DNA of 64,000 nt from Stichopus chloronotus (lineage: Eukaryota; Echinodermata; Holothuroidea; Aspidochirotida; Stichopodidae). Of this stretch, positions 28,401-43,400 are shown one piece after another. Made by a program: the position numbers and the translations under genes. The notes below the pieces were generated by a model that ran no database searches, was not told where the DNA came from, and saw nothing but the letters and a program-made list of their open reading frames with translations. Numbering within the stretch: position 1 is the first letter of the stretch; each line of letters starts with the position of its first letter. The stretch is taken from assembly GCA_021234535.1 (NCBI GenBank), contig CM037838.1, forward strand, positions 12,545,929 to 12,609,928. Reading direction: 5' to 3'.

Positions 28401-31400
28401 CTTAACACAATGAAGTCAGTTGTAGATCAAACCACTGAATGTGGATCAAGAAACATGGAATAAAAGTTCTATCTCTAGAAAATAGGAAGTGTGCCTAGGT
28501 ACTGTCCATGATCTCATGGACGGTACAATTCTGAAGATACCTCTCATAATGCAGATGCCATGCAGCAGTTTATCAATACGAACTCATTTTGCCAAAGATC
28601 AATTATGTTATATATTTCAGTTTGTCTGGCGAAATGTTTGAACTGTTCTTTTACATGTGGTACATATAACAAATATGATGGTCAAGCCTAGTGTAAATGT
28701 TAGTTCAGATGGTGAAATCAGTCTAAATAAGCTATAATAGAGCTATAACTATAGTAATAGAATTCACTGTGGTTATATACTGTATAAAGTACTGTGGTGA
28801 ACAGTACCCATAGAGTACAGTACCTGTACTTCTGCTAGGCTGCTATGTAAGACTGCAAAAAACTTTCCAAAACAGAAACAAAACACAACTAGAAACTTAA
28901 CTCAATTCCGGTAAAAAGTACACGAATATATCTACCAGATCTTTGTATTTGTCTTAAAGGAAAATCAGAGATGATTAATGAACTTTTGTCTTCCTCAGGG
29001 TACTTTCTGAAAGCTTGTTTGGTATAGAGTTGAAAAGAACATGAAGCTTGAATGTCAAACTTGCTAATTGAAGCACACTTTATCACCAAACAGAGCTACC
29101 CTGTATGTACAAGTACATTTTTAGTATCTCTTGTTCCCTCAATCAACATGTCACAATAAAAGTTCATTTTGCAGACAGATATGTATTGTACCTTCTGTTT
29201 ATGTTCACATGACCAATGCACCGGTTCGACATTAGCTAACTTAACATTAAATGGAAGTCTCTTCTCCTTGTAAAGTTTGCCCTCCATTTCACCCAGCATC
29301 ACATCATGATTCATTAGTCTCTGTGTGGTATGGAGAAGAAAGATCAAAATCTTAATTGAAGTAAAACAAACTATTTCGGGTAGCAATTTAGAGGCATATT
29401 TTATCACTGTAAACTACAATCAATGATTCCATCCGACAAACCATTTCCAACATTCTAGGTAAAACGTTCAGTACAATAGAAAATGACCTTACATAATTTT
29501 CTGTGCAATCTTTTCCATCTGGCTTGCCTGGCTATCTTAGTGGTGCTGAAAATATCTGACGCTTAAACATACCAATGGTGAGGAACCATTGTAAGATGGT
29601 TTTTGATGCATGCACAGCAACATTTGTTCACAAAATCTTTGGATAAAAGAAGTCAGTATTGAAAAGATTCTGTTAATACACACTTTATAAAATTGAAACT
29701 TCTGTTTCAGTCAACTAAAGGAACGTTATTGTTTATATGTTGGTAATTAACAGCAGCTGTTTTCCACTCAACATCTCTGCATAATGCATAGCAGGGAATA
29801 CCATTTGACAGCTTGTAGCACAATACAAATAAATTCAAGTAGGAAGTGACTTTGTAAGTTAATTGCTGGCACTGATTTTTAAAGTTGCAAAAAAGTTAAA
29901 CAGCACTTTAAAGTGTCCTTTATCATAAACAATGATCAAAAATCTATTTTGGTAGGAGCATTATCACAATTTTCATTTTACCTCATGGGTTCGTCATTCA
30001 TACATCTTCAGACTAATATAATTTACTTATACCACTATCTATACTCTGAAAGTTACACTTACGTCACTTTATTGCATTAGTGATATGACAAACAAATTTC
30101 AAGTTGATGCTCATGGTCTAATGTAATTTCAAATTCTACATGAAAAAAAAATAAATTCTTTACCATTTATGACGGTTAATTCCTACATTGATACAGCTGT
30201 CAAAACTTGCCTCCATCAACAAAACATTTTAGATGCTATTACACACACTGCAAAATTTTAATACCTCTTCCAGAAGAAACAAGAACCAGAAAGCCAAAAG
30301 GCTTTGTGATTCCTTGCCACATGGTTATATTATAACAAAGTTGAATTATCCACATGACAAGTATAAGATCAACTGCAGTTATTTTTCTTGATACACCACA
30401 AGCCTTTAACTCAAAATTATCTTTATTTTGGGTAACCTGACATGACCGTGACATTTGACGTCCACCAAAAGCAATAGGGATCACCTACCCAGTATGGCCA
30501 ACCCACACATCAAGTACAATATGATATCAGTCAACATTACCCTTCTGGAAAGTCACTACCACATTTCCAACACTGGGCTTTGTTTGTACCATTTCTTTTT
30601 GGCACTGTCCCAGTTTTTCGGTAGTTTACTTTGTACTGTTTCCACTTTTGGTCCTTCAATTTCTGTAGCATTTTTATCCGAGATCATAAGTGCTCTCCCT
30701 AAGTCAAGTATCTCAGTTAAGTTGTGGTTCTGTTCCTTCACCCTTCACTCCTTGCCGCAATCGTGACGAACTGCAACTTTGAATTATCTGTGATTTAATT
30801 TCTCCATAAACTGACAATAATTTGCTAATTGCCTCAGCCTGGTGGTAAACACATCCAACATTTCGCCTTCCCCTTGCTTCGCTTGATGAAACTTGAAAAT
30901 TGCGTATTCAGTATTTTGTATAAGTTGAAAATACTCTGTCAGCTTGGTTTTTGCTGTGTCATAATCTGTAGAGTCTCCAGTTTCATTAAGTGTTTGAAAT
31001 ATTTCAGTAACGCTTTCCCCTCCAAAATGAAGTAACGTTGCCCTTTGACGAGCTTCATCCTTGATATCAAATGCAATGAAGAAGTTTTCCAATCGAAGTA
31101 GTCATTTCTCCCACCGCATGCCAATACTTGCATGATCCGAATTATCTCCGAGACTGAACTCAGGAAAATGTGGATAGGCGATTTTAATTGTCAATTTAAT
31201 CAATTTTCTGCTAGTACTAAGGTCTTCCTTGAAGGTTTTCAGAGTCCTTAATAAAAGGATCCCATCTTCATCGCCATTGTAAGATTTTGAGAAAACACAC
31301 TGGAGACTCAGCAATGCATCTTGCTACTTGTATTTCTGATGATATGTAACTGCAGATTATTCTCATAATAAAGGCCAATACATTGATAAATATTTATGGA

Positions 31401-34400
31401 ATGCCTTAATATACACACGAGACAGTCAGTGGTACTGTAAACTGGGCAGGAGTCTTTGTTCTGTCAAAGAGATAAATGAAGCGCAGGTGACAGCTATCTG
31501 ACCCCATGACCTCCCAGTTACTGAGACAACCTATGGAGGCCTCTGAGGGAGTGTTTGAAAAGTAAAAGTTATTCTCTACTTACAAATGCAGTACAGTATA
31601 TGGAAAACGCTATTTCAAACATGACATGGTCCTGATTGGCTGCCATAGGCTGGGAAAATGCTATTTCAAACATGACATGGTCCTGATTGGCTTCCATAGG
31701 CTGAAAAAGCCTAAATAAGTCTGCAATGACATTGAGTTAACTGTGTCCGAAGGAATCAAACACTGCCAATAGTAAAGATTTGGACACCAAAAACAATAGG
31801 AATCATCTACTCAATATGGGCAACCTACATGCCAAAAATGAAATTACTCAGAGTTACCCTTCTTGAGATAGAGTGTTTACAAGCAACCGTCACACACACA
31901 CACGCACACACCCGCTCACACACCCATACACACACATGACATCAGGACTGCATAGATTCCCCTGCCTACGGCAAGGAATCAAAAAGTAAAAATGAATACA
32001 ACAGTGCTTAATTTTTTTTTGGCATGATGCAAAACATACAAATCACATTACTGGAGACACCTACCATAACACCCAGGGTGCAGACTCACCTTTTTTTCAT
32101 TTGTGTGTTCCAAGTAAAAGCCAACATCCAGAAGCGTACTCCTATTGGTAGATGTTTTCTTTTTTGCAGCAAATAATATGATTCTCTTTCCTTGAGCAGT
32201 TTTCCAATCAGGAAAAAATTTCCAGCGGCTGAAACCTTTAAGCCATAAAACACAACTTCGTTCTGTCAATAGTGAACGAATCTCAGAATTGACTCTCCAT
32301 TTGGATTGAGAACCTACAGAAAAAACCAAAGGTTGGTTTATTAATTACCATAGCTCTGAATGTACATTACAAATATCAACTTGCAGATCTTCATTTGCTT
32401 CAAGAGAAGGTATTCATTCTTTCACAAATATTAATACAAACATTTAAAGAACTTCAATGACAATACATCACCTCTGTTTAACACGTTGAAACTACATTAG
32501 CTGTGGTGCAGCGAATACCACCACACCATCTTCATCACTTTTATCATGTGAGATATTGTTCATCCATGTAAATATTAAACACCATTTAACCTTTTTCTGA
32601 AGAGATTAGACTAAAAGTTGGTTGGACCGAAAAAGATTTTAATGTGTTTTGAATTTTTGAGACTATTGGAAAGTCATTAGTTTCCCCTGTTGTCATAACT
32701 ATACAGACAGTAATAGAGTAATTGTGCAGAGGAGTGAACTTAAAACTTAAAATGTGCGTAGTGTGAATAAAGTGACTGGATGCATAGAAATAAGTCAAAA
32801 TGGGTCGAAATTGCAAAAATTAATCTATCCATTTTTTGACAGATAGCACAATGGAAAATAAAGGTTCTGCATACTGTGCATGTAAGTTTCAATCCTCTAC
32901 TGCAGAATGCAGAAACAAAATGTACGAGTAACTTTCAGTGGCAATATCAAGGTCTACAAAATATTCTGATTTATGAGATTCAGGACACTTTTAATGTCAT
33001 AGTTGTTGACACATACTTGAGCAAATGAACACCTACAGGTGATTTTACATCAAATCAGATCTAAACTTTATGATCAGGACATCATCGGTCTTGTGTCTAA
33101 ACTGACCAGAAAATGATGGAGTACTACACACTACTTCGATGCTGGAACAGATCACAATATTAATCTGAACCGTCCAATCAAATTGTATGTATTCTCATGC
33201 ATCACTGGCGAGTGTGATTTTCATAAAACCAAACAATGACACTTTAACTGCATTTTCACTATTCAGATACAGAACTGAACTATTTTACTCACGTCAACTA
33301 TTCTGCTATTTTCTAATGGATGGGTACAATTGTAAATATCTCGATTACACTTGGATATTTTGTGGTTGTCGTAGACGTACTCACACCAGCATGGCATACG
33401 TAGGTGCAGATAACCTTGGCTCTTACTTCCAGCACAAGGTTAGACAAGCAAAGAATTTAAATGAGGGAATTTAACTTGTGGAAAAGTAAGTATGTATATC
33501 TGTTTTCTCCTTTCAATGAGCAAAATAGTACAAACAGACTTGTCACTTACAAGATGACAGAATTCTTTGGGACAGGCAACACACTTTTCATAGCTTTTCC
33601 ATTACACTTTTGTGGAAAAGTGAAATCTAACACTGTCTTTTCTATCAGGTTACAAAAGGTATGCCAACATTTGAGTTTTTAGCAGCTACTGATATAGAGA
33701 GTTGATCAGCTACATTCATCCTTCAGTTTCTCACTTAAGTTGTTTCCAAAGTATCAGCGATGCATGCACTTTACTTAGTTGTATCCACTTAGACAGTGTG
33801 ATGCTCATATAGACTGAGAGGTGTAATTTATCTTTAACAGAGTAAAAGTAAATTGTGTCTGTTGATGCCACATCCGTTGGGCAAACTTAAGCTACTGATT
33901 TACCTACCTGTATCATGATGACTGCTATAAACTTTTGCTTTCCACTCTATCCCTTCCTTGAGCACTATGCAGTGAGGTAATGTCAATATGACTTCTTGCT
34001 GAAGCTCTAGATGATTTGGAAGGAGCTCCACAATCACTGATGCATTACTATAGAATGACAAAGGTTCATCCACATAATTTTGTCGGATGATACGCATCTC
34101 AATCAAATGGCTCTTCTCCAGAGCACCGGGAGGTATCTCTAAACTGACTCCAGTATCTGAAATCTTCAGCAACCCTCCTTCCTTGCCAATGATCTGCTTC
34201 ACTTGATCATCTAAAAAGATTTTGCCAATCAAAATAGAAGACGAGTGATCTACAGGTCTTGAAAGGCAATCTTCTTTGAAGTTATCTGACAAATACTATA
34301 TTTTTCACATGAATTGTACACAAGCAATTGAGCTTAACCATAGAAAGGCAATATAAATTCCACTCATTGTGTGTTGAGATTATTGTTAACTTTGTAGTAT

Positions 34401-37400
34401 TGACGGACCACGTAGCATCATTGTCTTGAAATCCTGCACATGATTAACTATCCAAGCAAGAATGTTGTGAGCTCCCACTTTGCAGTCAGTAACAATTTGC
34501 CTGTCCATAACTTACGTCAGTAGAGATACATGCATGCAGTTTTGCTGTCAGCATGAAAAACAAGTTGTCACTAAAAGAAGGTGAGCCATTAATAATAATC
34601 CTGTCAGCATTATCACTTCTTTTGACATGCATGTTTATTTTCTGTTACCTTCGTCGAGGTACTTCGGTATTTTCTCTTTATAGGAAGGCCGTGCTGCTTA
34701 AGCATAAAATTAACATGTATAGAGGGGATAGAATTTACCTCTCATTGTATTGAGTTTAACATGGGTGCATACTAACAAGCACTGAGTCACAGACTTGGAT
34801 GGTGCCTGACTTGTCATGTTGATTGGTGCCAACACAGTCGATGAGTAATTTGTTTCAATTATATTGCAAAGCATAGTAAAGTGCAGGACTAATTTATGTA
34901 ATTATTTGTATTGGTTTGAGGAGATACATGTTGTATGCAGGGGTTCTGATCAGCTAATATTGGGTATTTGGTGGATTGGGTGTGTCACGGCCACATACGT
35001 TGACTACTTAATGTTTTACATGGTGCAATTCATGTATTGCTCAACTATCGTGCCCTTTGATTTATTTCAGTAAACCGTAAACAAAATTGACAAAATCCAC
35101 GAATGGTCGTTGCTTTTGAACAAGTTACCAGTCACCTACTTGAACTCCGAATGATATGCGGGGCTCGACAACCCTACAATTTCTATTATTTCTGTTGGTA
35201 GCAGTCAGAAATATTGTGATATTCCTATACAACTACAATGTTAGTCTTTGATAATGACATTTCATACAAATAATGTTCAGTTGTTTTTACAGGATATGGA
35301 AAGTTTAAAAAGGAATTCCAGTCAAGGAACATGTCCCCTGACTTATTTAGGCATTTTCAAACCATTTTCATTTGTACTCTTGACGTTTTGAAATGAACTT
35401 CTCATGGGCAACATGATATGTTCAAACTTCCACTCAACTGAGTTTCTATCACTATGCACTAACATGGAGGGCGCGGCCATTATGACCGTGATCTCTGTGG
35501 TTTGTGACGTAGTCGACGACCAACGATGATCAACATGATTAATCTACATAATTAGTAATTAGACACAATGTGAATTCAATGTGGCTATCACAAGATAGAA
35601 TTAGCAATCGATAAAATCAAGATAAAACACATAAGAAGAGGAATTTCTCATCAAGAGGCCACATAATGCAGCTTAGGGCGGTGCAAACATTACCTTGAAG
35701 ATAAGGAAAATGTAATCTTTGGTAAGTATGAAGTAAATCTTTTCAGAGACAGGGGAATAAGTCACCTAATCACTAATTATGTAAGACAACCAGGTTGGTC
35801 GTCGTGGATCAGAGTTGGTCGTCGACTATGTCATAAGCCACAGAGATCACAGTCAATTACATTGTAATGGCCTCTCCCTTCATATACATGCAGTTAAGCG
35901 GGAAGTTTGAACATATCACATTGCTTATGAGACGTTCATTTCAAAACACCAAGAATATGAATGAAAATGGTTTGAAATGGCTTAAATAAGTCAGAAGACA
36001 TGTTTCTTGACTGGAATTTTCCTTTAATGCAGTTTTTCTAACATTATTTCTTTGGCATATATTTCCATTTTTATTTCAGTATATTAAGTATATTTCAGTA
36101 TTAAAGATACAATTGTTACTCTATTCAGGTTGGTACCTATATGGTTCACAACTGTAACTGGTCAACTGGTCAAGTGACAAGAATTCAATTCTCTGCTAAT
36201 TGTTCACACAGTGACACTCACCTCCTAATTCTGCAGATGAAGGTGAATCTCTTACCAGATCAGATTGTGACAATTGATGGTCAGCTGAACCCAACAAACT
36301 CTGTCAATGGACCAAAGTATATGCACGGATGAAAGAACCCATCACTTTTACAATACAGAATTATCTATGACCTTACAAACCAGAATAAACACACAACATC
36401 TGAGCATAATTGATAGCAGTAACAGAGTCCGATGTTCAAACTCAATCACAGGAATAATGCAACCGTATGTTAAAGAGACATGTCTGGAAAGCACATGGAA
36501 TTCATTAGAATTTACTTCAATCATTTTTTAAAACATGTTTTTTTAAATGACTATTTTTCAGTTGCTCATGCTTTTTACCCTTTATGGATCTACTTTCCTA
36601 TTACTACATACAGACTTATCTTTAACTTGATACATGTCAATTGATCTTTGAATCATCAGTTCAAACATTCCTCACTAACCATTTCTCTTTTATTAAACGC
36701 TTCCCCAGTATGTGGCTCACTGTCAGATTTGACTTGTTGCTGGGATTTGGCTAGTTCCTCTCTTGCAGTTCGCAAACTTGATTTAGTATCTTCCAGTTCC
36801 TGTTATATGAATATGGAAAATGAGAAACAAATAAATTATAGCATTTAAAAAAAAAATTCTGACAAATTATTCAAAAGTACAAGAACACTAATCAATAAAT
36901 ATAAAGCACTCAACTATTATGAGCATATAAAGTGTAATGCATACAGAACCAACTGAATGATGAACCATAGTTCTTCGCTTATGTAAAACATCAGTAACCC
37001 CATGACCAATTGTACAGTTAGTGCAGATATTGTTCCCCTCCATTTTATTGAAATATATTTTTTTCTTGGCATCTGTCTAGTGTCTTAAAAACCTTTTTTT
37101 TGGCAAGTTTCACATATGTGCATCTAATTGTATGCTAGCATGCAAAGACACTACTAGCTTATATCATTAGAATGGGTTTATCTATGCCCTGACATGTGGA
37201 ATTCTTTTGTCACCTGTGTTGAATAAACATGCTCGTATGTGTACACAGACATGATTTCTGGTAGAATGTGTGGATATAGGTAACCATTTCTTTGCGATGC
37301 AACCATGGTGACCCATTCTCAAACATGTTTATGTTGCTTTACGTGTGAAATTTGGTGTCAAGTCACAGTATAACAAGAAACAGACGAAGACACCGTGTAG

Positions 37401-40400
37401 TTTAAGATACAGGAATTTATTGATTTCATGAGCATTGCCCCTGTGAAGCATGGTTAATTGTTGTTTTGAAATTGCATTGTGGCTCTGACATTAAGGTTAG
37501 GACCTTGTTTATCGCATTTTGTGTGTGTCAGGCTCTTGAGTCAAGGTCACCATAATAAAAAATACCACAGAATATTTAGGAGAAATAAGAGTTCTTATGA
37601 ATATACTATTGATGTGGCATGCACAGTGGATACAGGTGGTGGCATTTGAAACAATGAACCTTAGCAACCGGGAGGTTCTTGGTTCCATTCCCAGCTGGAT
37701 CATAGTAGGATGGCTTTTTCATCCAAGAGTAATCTAAGGTTTTCCCATCTGAAACTACTTGAAATGACCTTCTCTTAAAAGATACCAAATTTGTTCGAAA
37801 ATTGTTGATTGAATTGGTAGTCATCAAATGTGAAGTTGTAATACTACAACCACACCAAAGTCTGGCCAGCAGCAGTCACAACACGAGGCAATTGCAGCAA
37901 AAACCATTTTTGCACACACATAGAAAAATGAGTTAATTCTCTATGTAAAATGTGAGATTAGCAGAACTGAGAGAGATGTGCTAAAACAATCATAAGTTTC
38001 TGATGTGAGCATTAAATACAATATTTATTACATTTGCAGACAATACATCTTATCTTGACAAAACAAGGTGGACTAACTCGGTTCAAAGCTTAATATCACA
38101 ACATGCACAAGTTAAAGCAATTCTCTGCATACTAGCCAACGGAATGTACTCATACCTGCTCATTATTTTTAATCACCCTCTCCTAATTTTAGGCAAAAAT
38201 CATAGAAAGATTCTTACATATATTCCTACGTAGATTTGTACTTTTACTTAGGCAAGTCTTGTATTCAGTGGCAAAGGTTACACACTGGCATGATAACCCT
38301 TTTGCCTGTTGTGAAATGTACTTGTCTGGGCATCATTAAAATGCTAAAAGGCACCTGAGCCTGGTGTAAGAATTGCATGTACTAATCTGCAGACAGTACA
38401 AATTATCGTGGTAAAAGGAACTGGACTAGCTAGAAACTGGTGCAGTCTGGTTTGTCCTTCTTCCCTCCACACATTTCACACATTGCGCTTAAAAGTCATG
38501 CATAGACAGCAAATTATAATGTACCCATTGCTATGGATTCTGTGTAAACATAGTCCATTTTTATCAAACATCACACAGTTTTTTTTGAGCTTTACCACAT
38601 TTCTCATAAAATTTACTGAAAGCATGCACTTTAACCCAAGTATACATAATTCTAGGAAAAATCATGTGCAGTTTTCTTTCTTTGGGTGTAAAGTTGGAGT
38701 GATATTAGCACCATGCTATCAATGATTTGCTGCATACAATATACTGTTAGGACACTTTAGAACCCTCCTGACAATTTCATATCAGAGTAGCATGGTAACT
38801 TACATTTTCTTTACTATTTAAGACTTCTTTGGTCTTCTCAAAGTCCTTCTGTAAAGCTGATAGTTCCTCTTTGGCAACAGCAAGACTTGATTTAGTCTCC
38901 TCCAGTTCCTGTGAATAGGGTGAGTGAGAGGGAGTGTTTCTCCTTACGATAAATTAAAGTATGTTTAACTAAATTCATATTGAGCATCAAGTAGTGCACA
39001 TCAAAATGCAGAAGAAAATTACTGCACTAAAAGCAAGCATTGTTTTATATGTAGTTGCTGTTTAATGGTAGGTACATTATGTGTAAAGAAGGGTTATTTC
39101 TCGCCAGGGTTAGACCTGTTATACAGAAAAGAAGAATTTTTCTGGGTATCACTTGATCAGCAAAGTAACTTGAGCTGTCAGCTCTGTCTTGCTTATCTCA
39201 CCAACAGCAAGTCAGCACACTTAATGCAAACCAGAGCTACTTTCTCAAAGCTATAGTGTAAATGCCATATGGAGATCAACATACTTCAAGCCAGTCAGTT
39301 GTGGTCAGATTGTTCACGCTTGGCTAAATGGATTACCTGGTAGAATAAAACAAGCATTGCTTGCTTCACTGACTTGAGTTCCTTGTAAAATTCCTAATAA
39401 GGAAGTAAACTCGCTCTTCTTGGAAGCTTAACATCAAACAAATAGTTACTACATACATACCTCTAAAAGTAAAAGAAAAATCTCCTTGGCATAACACAAC
39501 TACATTTAACAAGACAATTACATCTTGATTGTTTTTTAATTGTGTTTTGTTAATACTAAACGTTAATGGTGCAATGATAAATGTGTAAATGCAATAAATT
39601 TCAGCATATTCTGAGATTATGGTCTAGATATCACTTTCTGCTGCAGTAACTTCTGTGACGGTCTCTTAATTTAAATACTGTCTGGAGACTATGATTACCA
39701 CTTTCTATTGTGGTGATGATGGGTAAGTAAAATTGTTAGTTTTATTAGAAGTTTGTTTTTACCTCTGTTGTTGCTTGCAATCTGCTCAACAATTGTTGTC
39801 TGTCCCCATCTACTGCCACCATGTATCTCTCCTTCAGTCTTTTAAGTTCTTCTTCTGGTTGTTTGCTTGATAGTTTGGTTTCTTTCTCAGTTGATTCACT
39901 GTTCTTGCCCTCTAATCCTATTAAAAGTAAGTAAGTTGGTCTGTTTCAATTCATTCGAATCGAGAGTGCAATTAAAATTTAAAGGACACAAGCTGGGGCA
40001 GAAAACCTGCAGATAATTTAGTCTTTGTAAATACAGACATTGTAATATATTCTCTTCTTCGAAATGTGCACAGGTATGAAAATAACAAACATACAGAGAT
40101 AAGAAAAATGCTGTCCAAATTGTGACAATGTCATCACCATACGACCAGGAATTCATGTCATCTCGAAGGTTGGCCAAGCAGCATTTGTATTACCTTCTTT
40201 GCAGTCAGGTAAAATTAAATGTCAAATTAGTGTTATCCTCTCTTCAAACGCATGTATCACAGTAGGAGATACTGTTTGAACAATTGGAAAGTAAGTGCAA
40301 TTTAGTAAAGCCACAGTTAACCATCAAATCACATGTTACAAAGGCAAAGAAGGTCTGATTCACAAATTAAATTTTATTGGATAGAAAGCTACATGTCAGA

Positions 40401-43400
40401 TTGTTACCAATATACATTATTTAATTCGAGGCATTCCAGTGCAAAACAAATTCTCTGTGGCGTTCCTCAAGGATAAATTTTGGGACCCCTACTGTTTATT
40501 ATATATGTCAATGACATCTGTCATGTGTCCAAAACAGCAAACATAACCCAGTTTGCTGACAATACAAATATTTTCTTTAATTCCAATTCTCGCAACACAT
40601 CTTTTCATTATGATGTGTCCCTTGAATTGGACAAATTTTAACCTATGATTTGCTAGAAATAAGCTGCCAATCAATATTAAAAAAAAACTTATCTTGTCCT
40701 CAATAGATCCAGAGCATTGAAATGGAGTTATGACATTACTATGGGTGGACAGATTCTCAAACAAGCACATTGTACAAAGTTTGTAGGAGTGCTTATTGAC
40801 AATAAACTTTCTTCGTGCGATCACATCTTAGATATCAATAACAAAGTTTCTAGAACTGTTGGAATCTGTCAAAGCTGAAACATTTTGTTCCAAAGTATAT
40901 TCTGAAGACTATATATCAAACTCTTATCGTACAACATTTCATGCATTGCTCTATCGTCTGGTTGGGCACCAGAGAGTCTAATCTTAACTTATTTTGATTC
41001 AGAAGAAAGCTATCAGACATATTTCAAACGCAGGACCACGTAATAACACAAGCCACCTCTTATAAAGATCTTCACTTGTTAAAGCTTAAAGACTTGTTTC
41101 ATGTCAACGTTGCTATTTTCGCCTACAAAGCACAGAATGGCTTACTTCCAAATGCATTTACGCATAACTTTTTACCTAATAATAAAGATATTCATAACTA
41201 CTACACTAGACACTCAAGGAACATTCATCAATACAGCGTGAATTCTACAACTGGTATGTAGTATTCAAAACAGAACAATTAAAATATGGAACTCTATTTC
41301 TGATATTATTAAATCAACATTATCTGTTCATTTATTCATTCAGAAGAAAATTAACTAAAGATATTATTCATACCTATTAATTATTTTTATTTATTATGTA
41401 TCATATATTTTCAGATATAATAAAATCTACTCTCTAATAATTGTTCCAGGGTACTAACTGTCATTTTATAAGTAAGCTAATTAACATAAAAGTCTGTAAA
41501 TATTTCTATACGTTTTCTCTTCCGTTTTCTTTTCTTTTTCAGGGAATCCTCCACATTGTTAAGCCTCTCGTGTCTTTTTGCGGGACTTCCTTTCACATTT
41601 GTACATATTCTCAAGATAAATGAAATAAATTTCAAATTCAACTACTCAATTTTGATGCAGACAATATGATCTGATCTCTAGCAGTGAAAGGGTTACAATT
41701 GAAATGCATATAATTCAACAATGACACATATATACCTTTGTGAAGAACAAAACCTAGCAAAGACATTTTCAGAAGAAACAAGAGCAGCCAGCCGGCCATC
41801 TTGCATGCCATGTGAATATACTGTTGCCAATGAATAATAAATATACTGAAACTCAGCATACATAGCTACTAACATTATTATATTCTATAACAGTGTCAGT
41901 GGAACTAACACATTTACCTGGACTGATTAAACTCTCTTGAACATATAAGAGGAGGTCGGAAGAACAGTAAGAGCATCCAGAATTAAGGTAATCTGATTGT
42001 ACAAAAACATGATACCTAATACAAAGATGTGATATAGATGGACCAATAAATCACGTCACAGGGTAGATACTGTAGATGACACTTCTTACCTAGCTCAGCT
42101 TTCATTCTGCCAAGAGTTTTGAGACTTTGTTGTAGAGAAGTTATCTTGAAACAAAAGGGAAAAAATGTGAAATATTGTTTGTCAATGAGCTAAGATTGAT
42201 GCAGCATGATCAGAATGATACCTACATCAAATATTGATATGTTAGTATATTTGCAGCAGTAACTTTCATCGCATCTTGGATTGAGGAAAATTCAACTCTT
42301 AAATAAAATATCCACAAATAATACTGAAGAATCTACTGTTATATGTTGAAGTTCCTTGAACACTTGAGTATTTGAAGCACAGTTGAACCAGTAGTCTGTG
42401 TAGCCAAATATGCTGTACTAGAAACTAAAAGCTGGGTACACATTTAAGAAAATGCATCAAAGACAATTGAAGTTACAGGATACTGCACCACACAGTAATG
42501 CATCTGTGGTGCAGTTAAACCCAACTGACTTCTTCCATGTTAAAAGGACAAGTCTGAACTTCTCACTTGGTCCAAAACTGGAAAACAGGCTAAACCACTT
42601 CAGGGATCATCATACATTTATTACAACAAAAAATCTCACTACTTCCAAACAACATACCCCAAATTGTACTTACAAATCAAATTTAACAGGTAAACAACTC
42701 AAGAGAACTTTGGGCAGCCTTTGTGAACAAATATTAATATGTATCAGATGGAGGACATATTGACTGATATGAAATTATTTATAAACCTTGTATGTGACAA
42801 TTTATTATGGAGTGCATTTTGTGCTATGAAGCAATGGATGGGCAGATACAAATTGGTAGACAAATACCTGTGGCTGCAAAATATGAAATGTCAAATAGGA
42901 CAAGAGCAACGAAAAGGCAATTCTCAATTTTCGGTTGTTTTTCTTTTCTGTATGGGTTTACCTTATTTTCATACACAGTATACCCATAAGAGGCAAAACT
43001 GAAAGTGGTGAAAGCAGTAAGGCAGGTTTAACAATATTGCCCGTGCTCTTGTTCTATCGAAAAGCTTGAAATTGAAATTTATATTCACAGATGTTTTCCT
43101 CAAATGCCCTTCCAGGTTTGTAATTGATTACCAAGAATTCTGCTCAGTAAATAGTAATAGATTTATAACAAAAGGATGACATGCATTGTTCTCTGTTGTA
43201 CATTGCATTTAAAAGTCACAGAAGTCAAATTTATAAGACCAAAATTACTGAATAAATTTTGTAAAACATTTCAAGTGTTGCTGGTCTTTGAATGCTGGTA
43301 ACACCAAATTCTTGTTTACCCACAAAAAGAGAAAAGAAAAGTGCCAGCTGAGAACCTTCAATTTATCCCCAACCCAAACCCATCAAATGTCTCTATGTAC

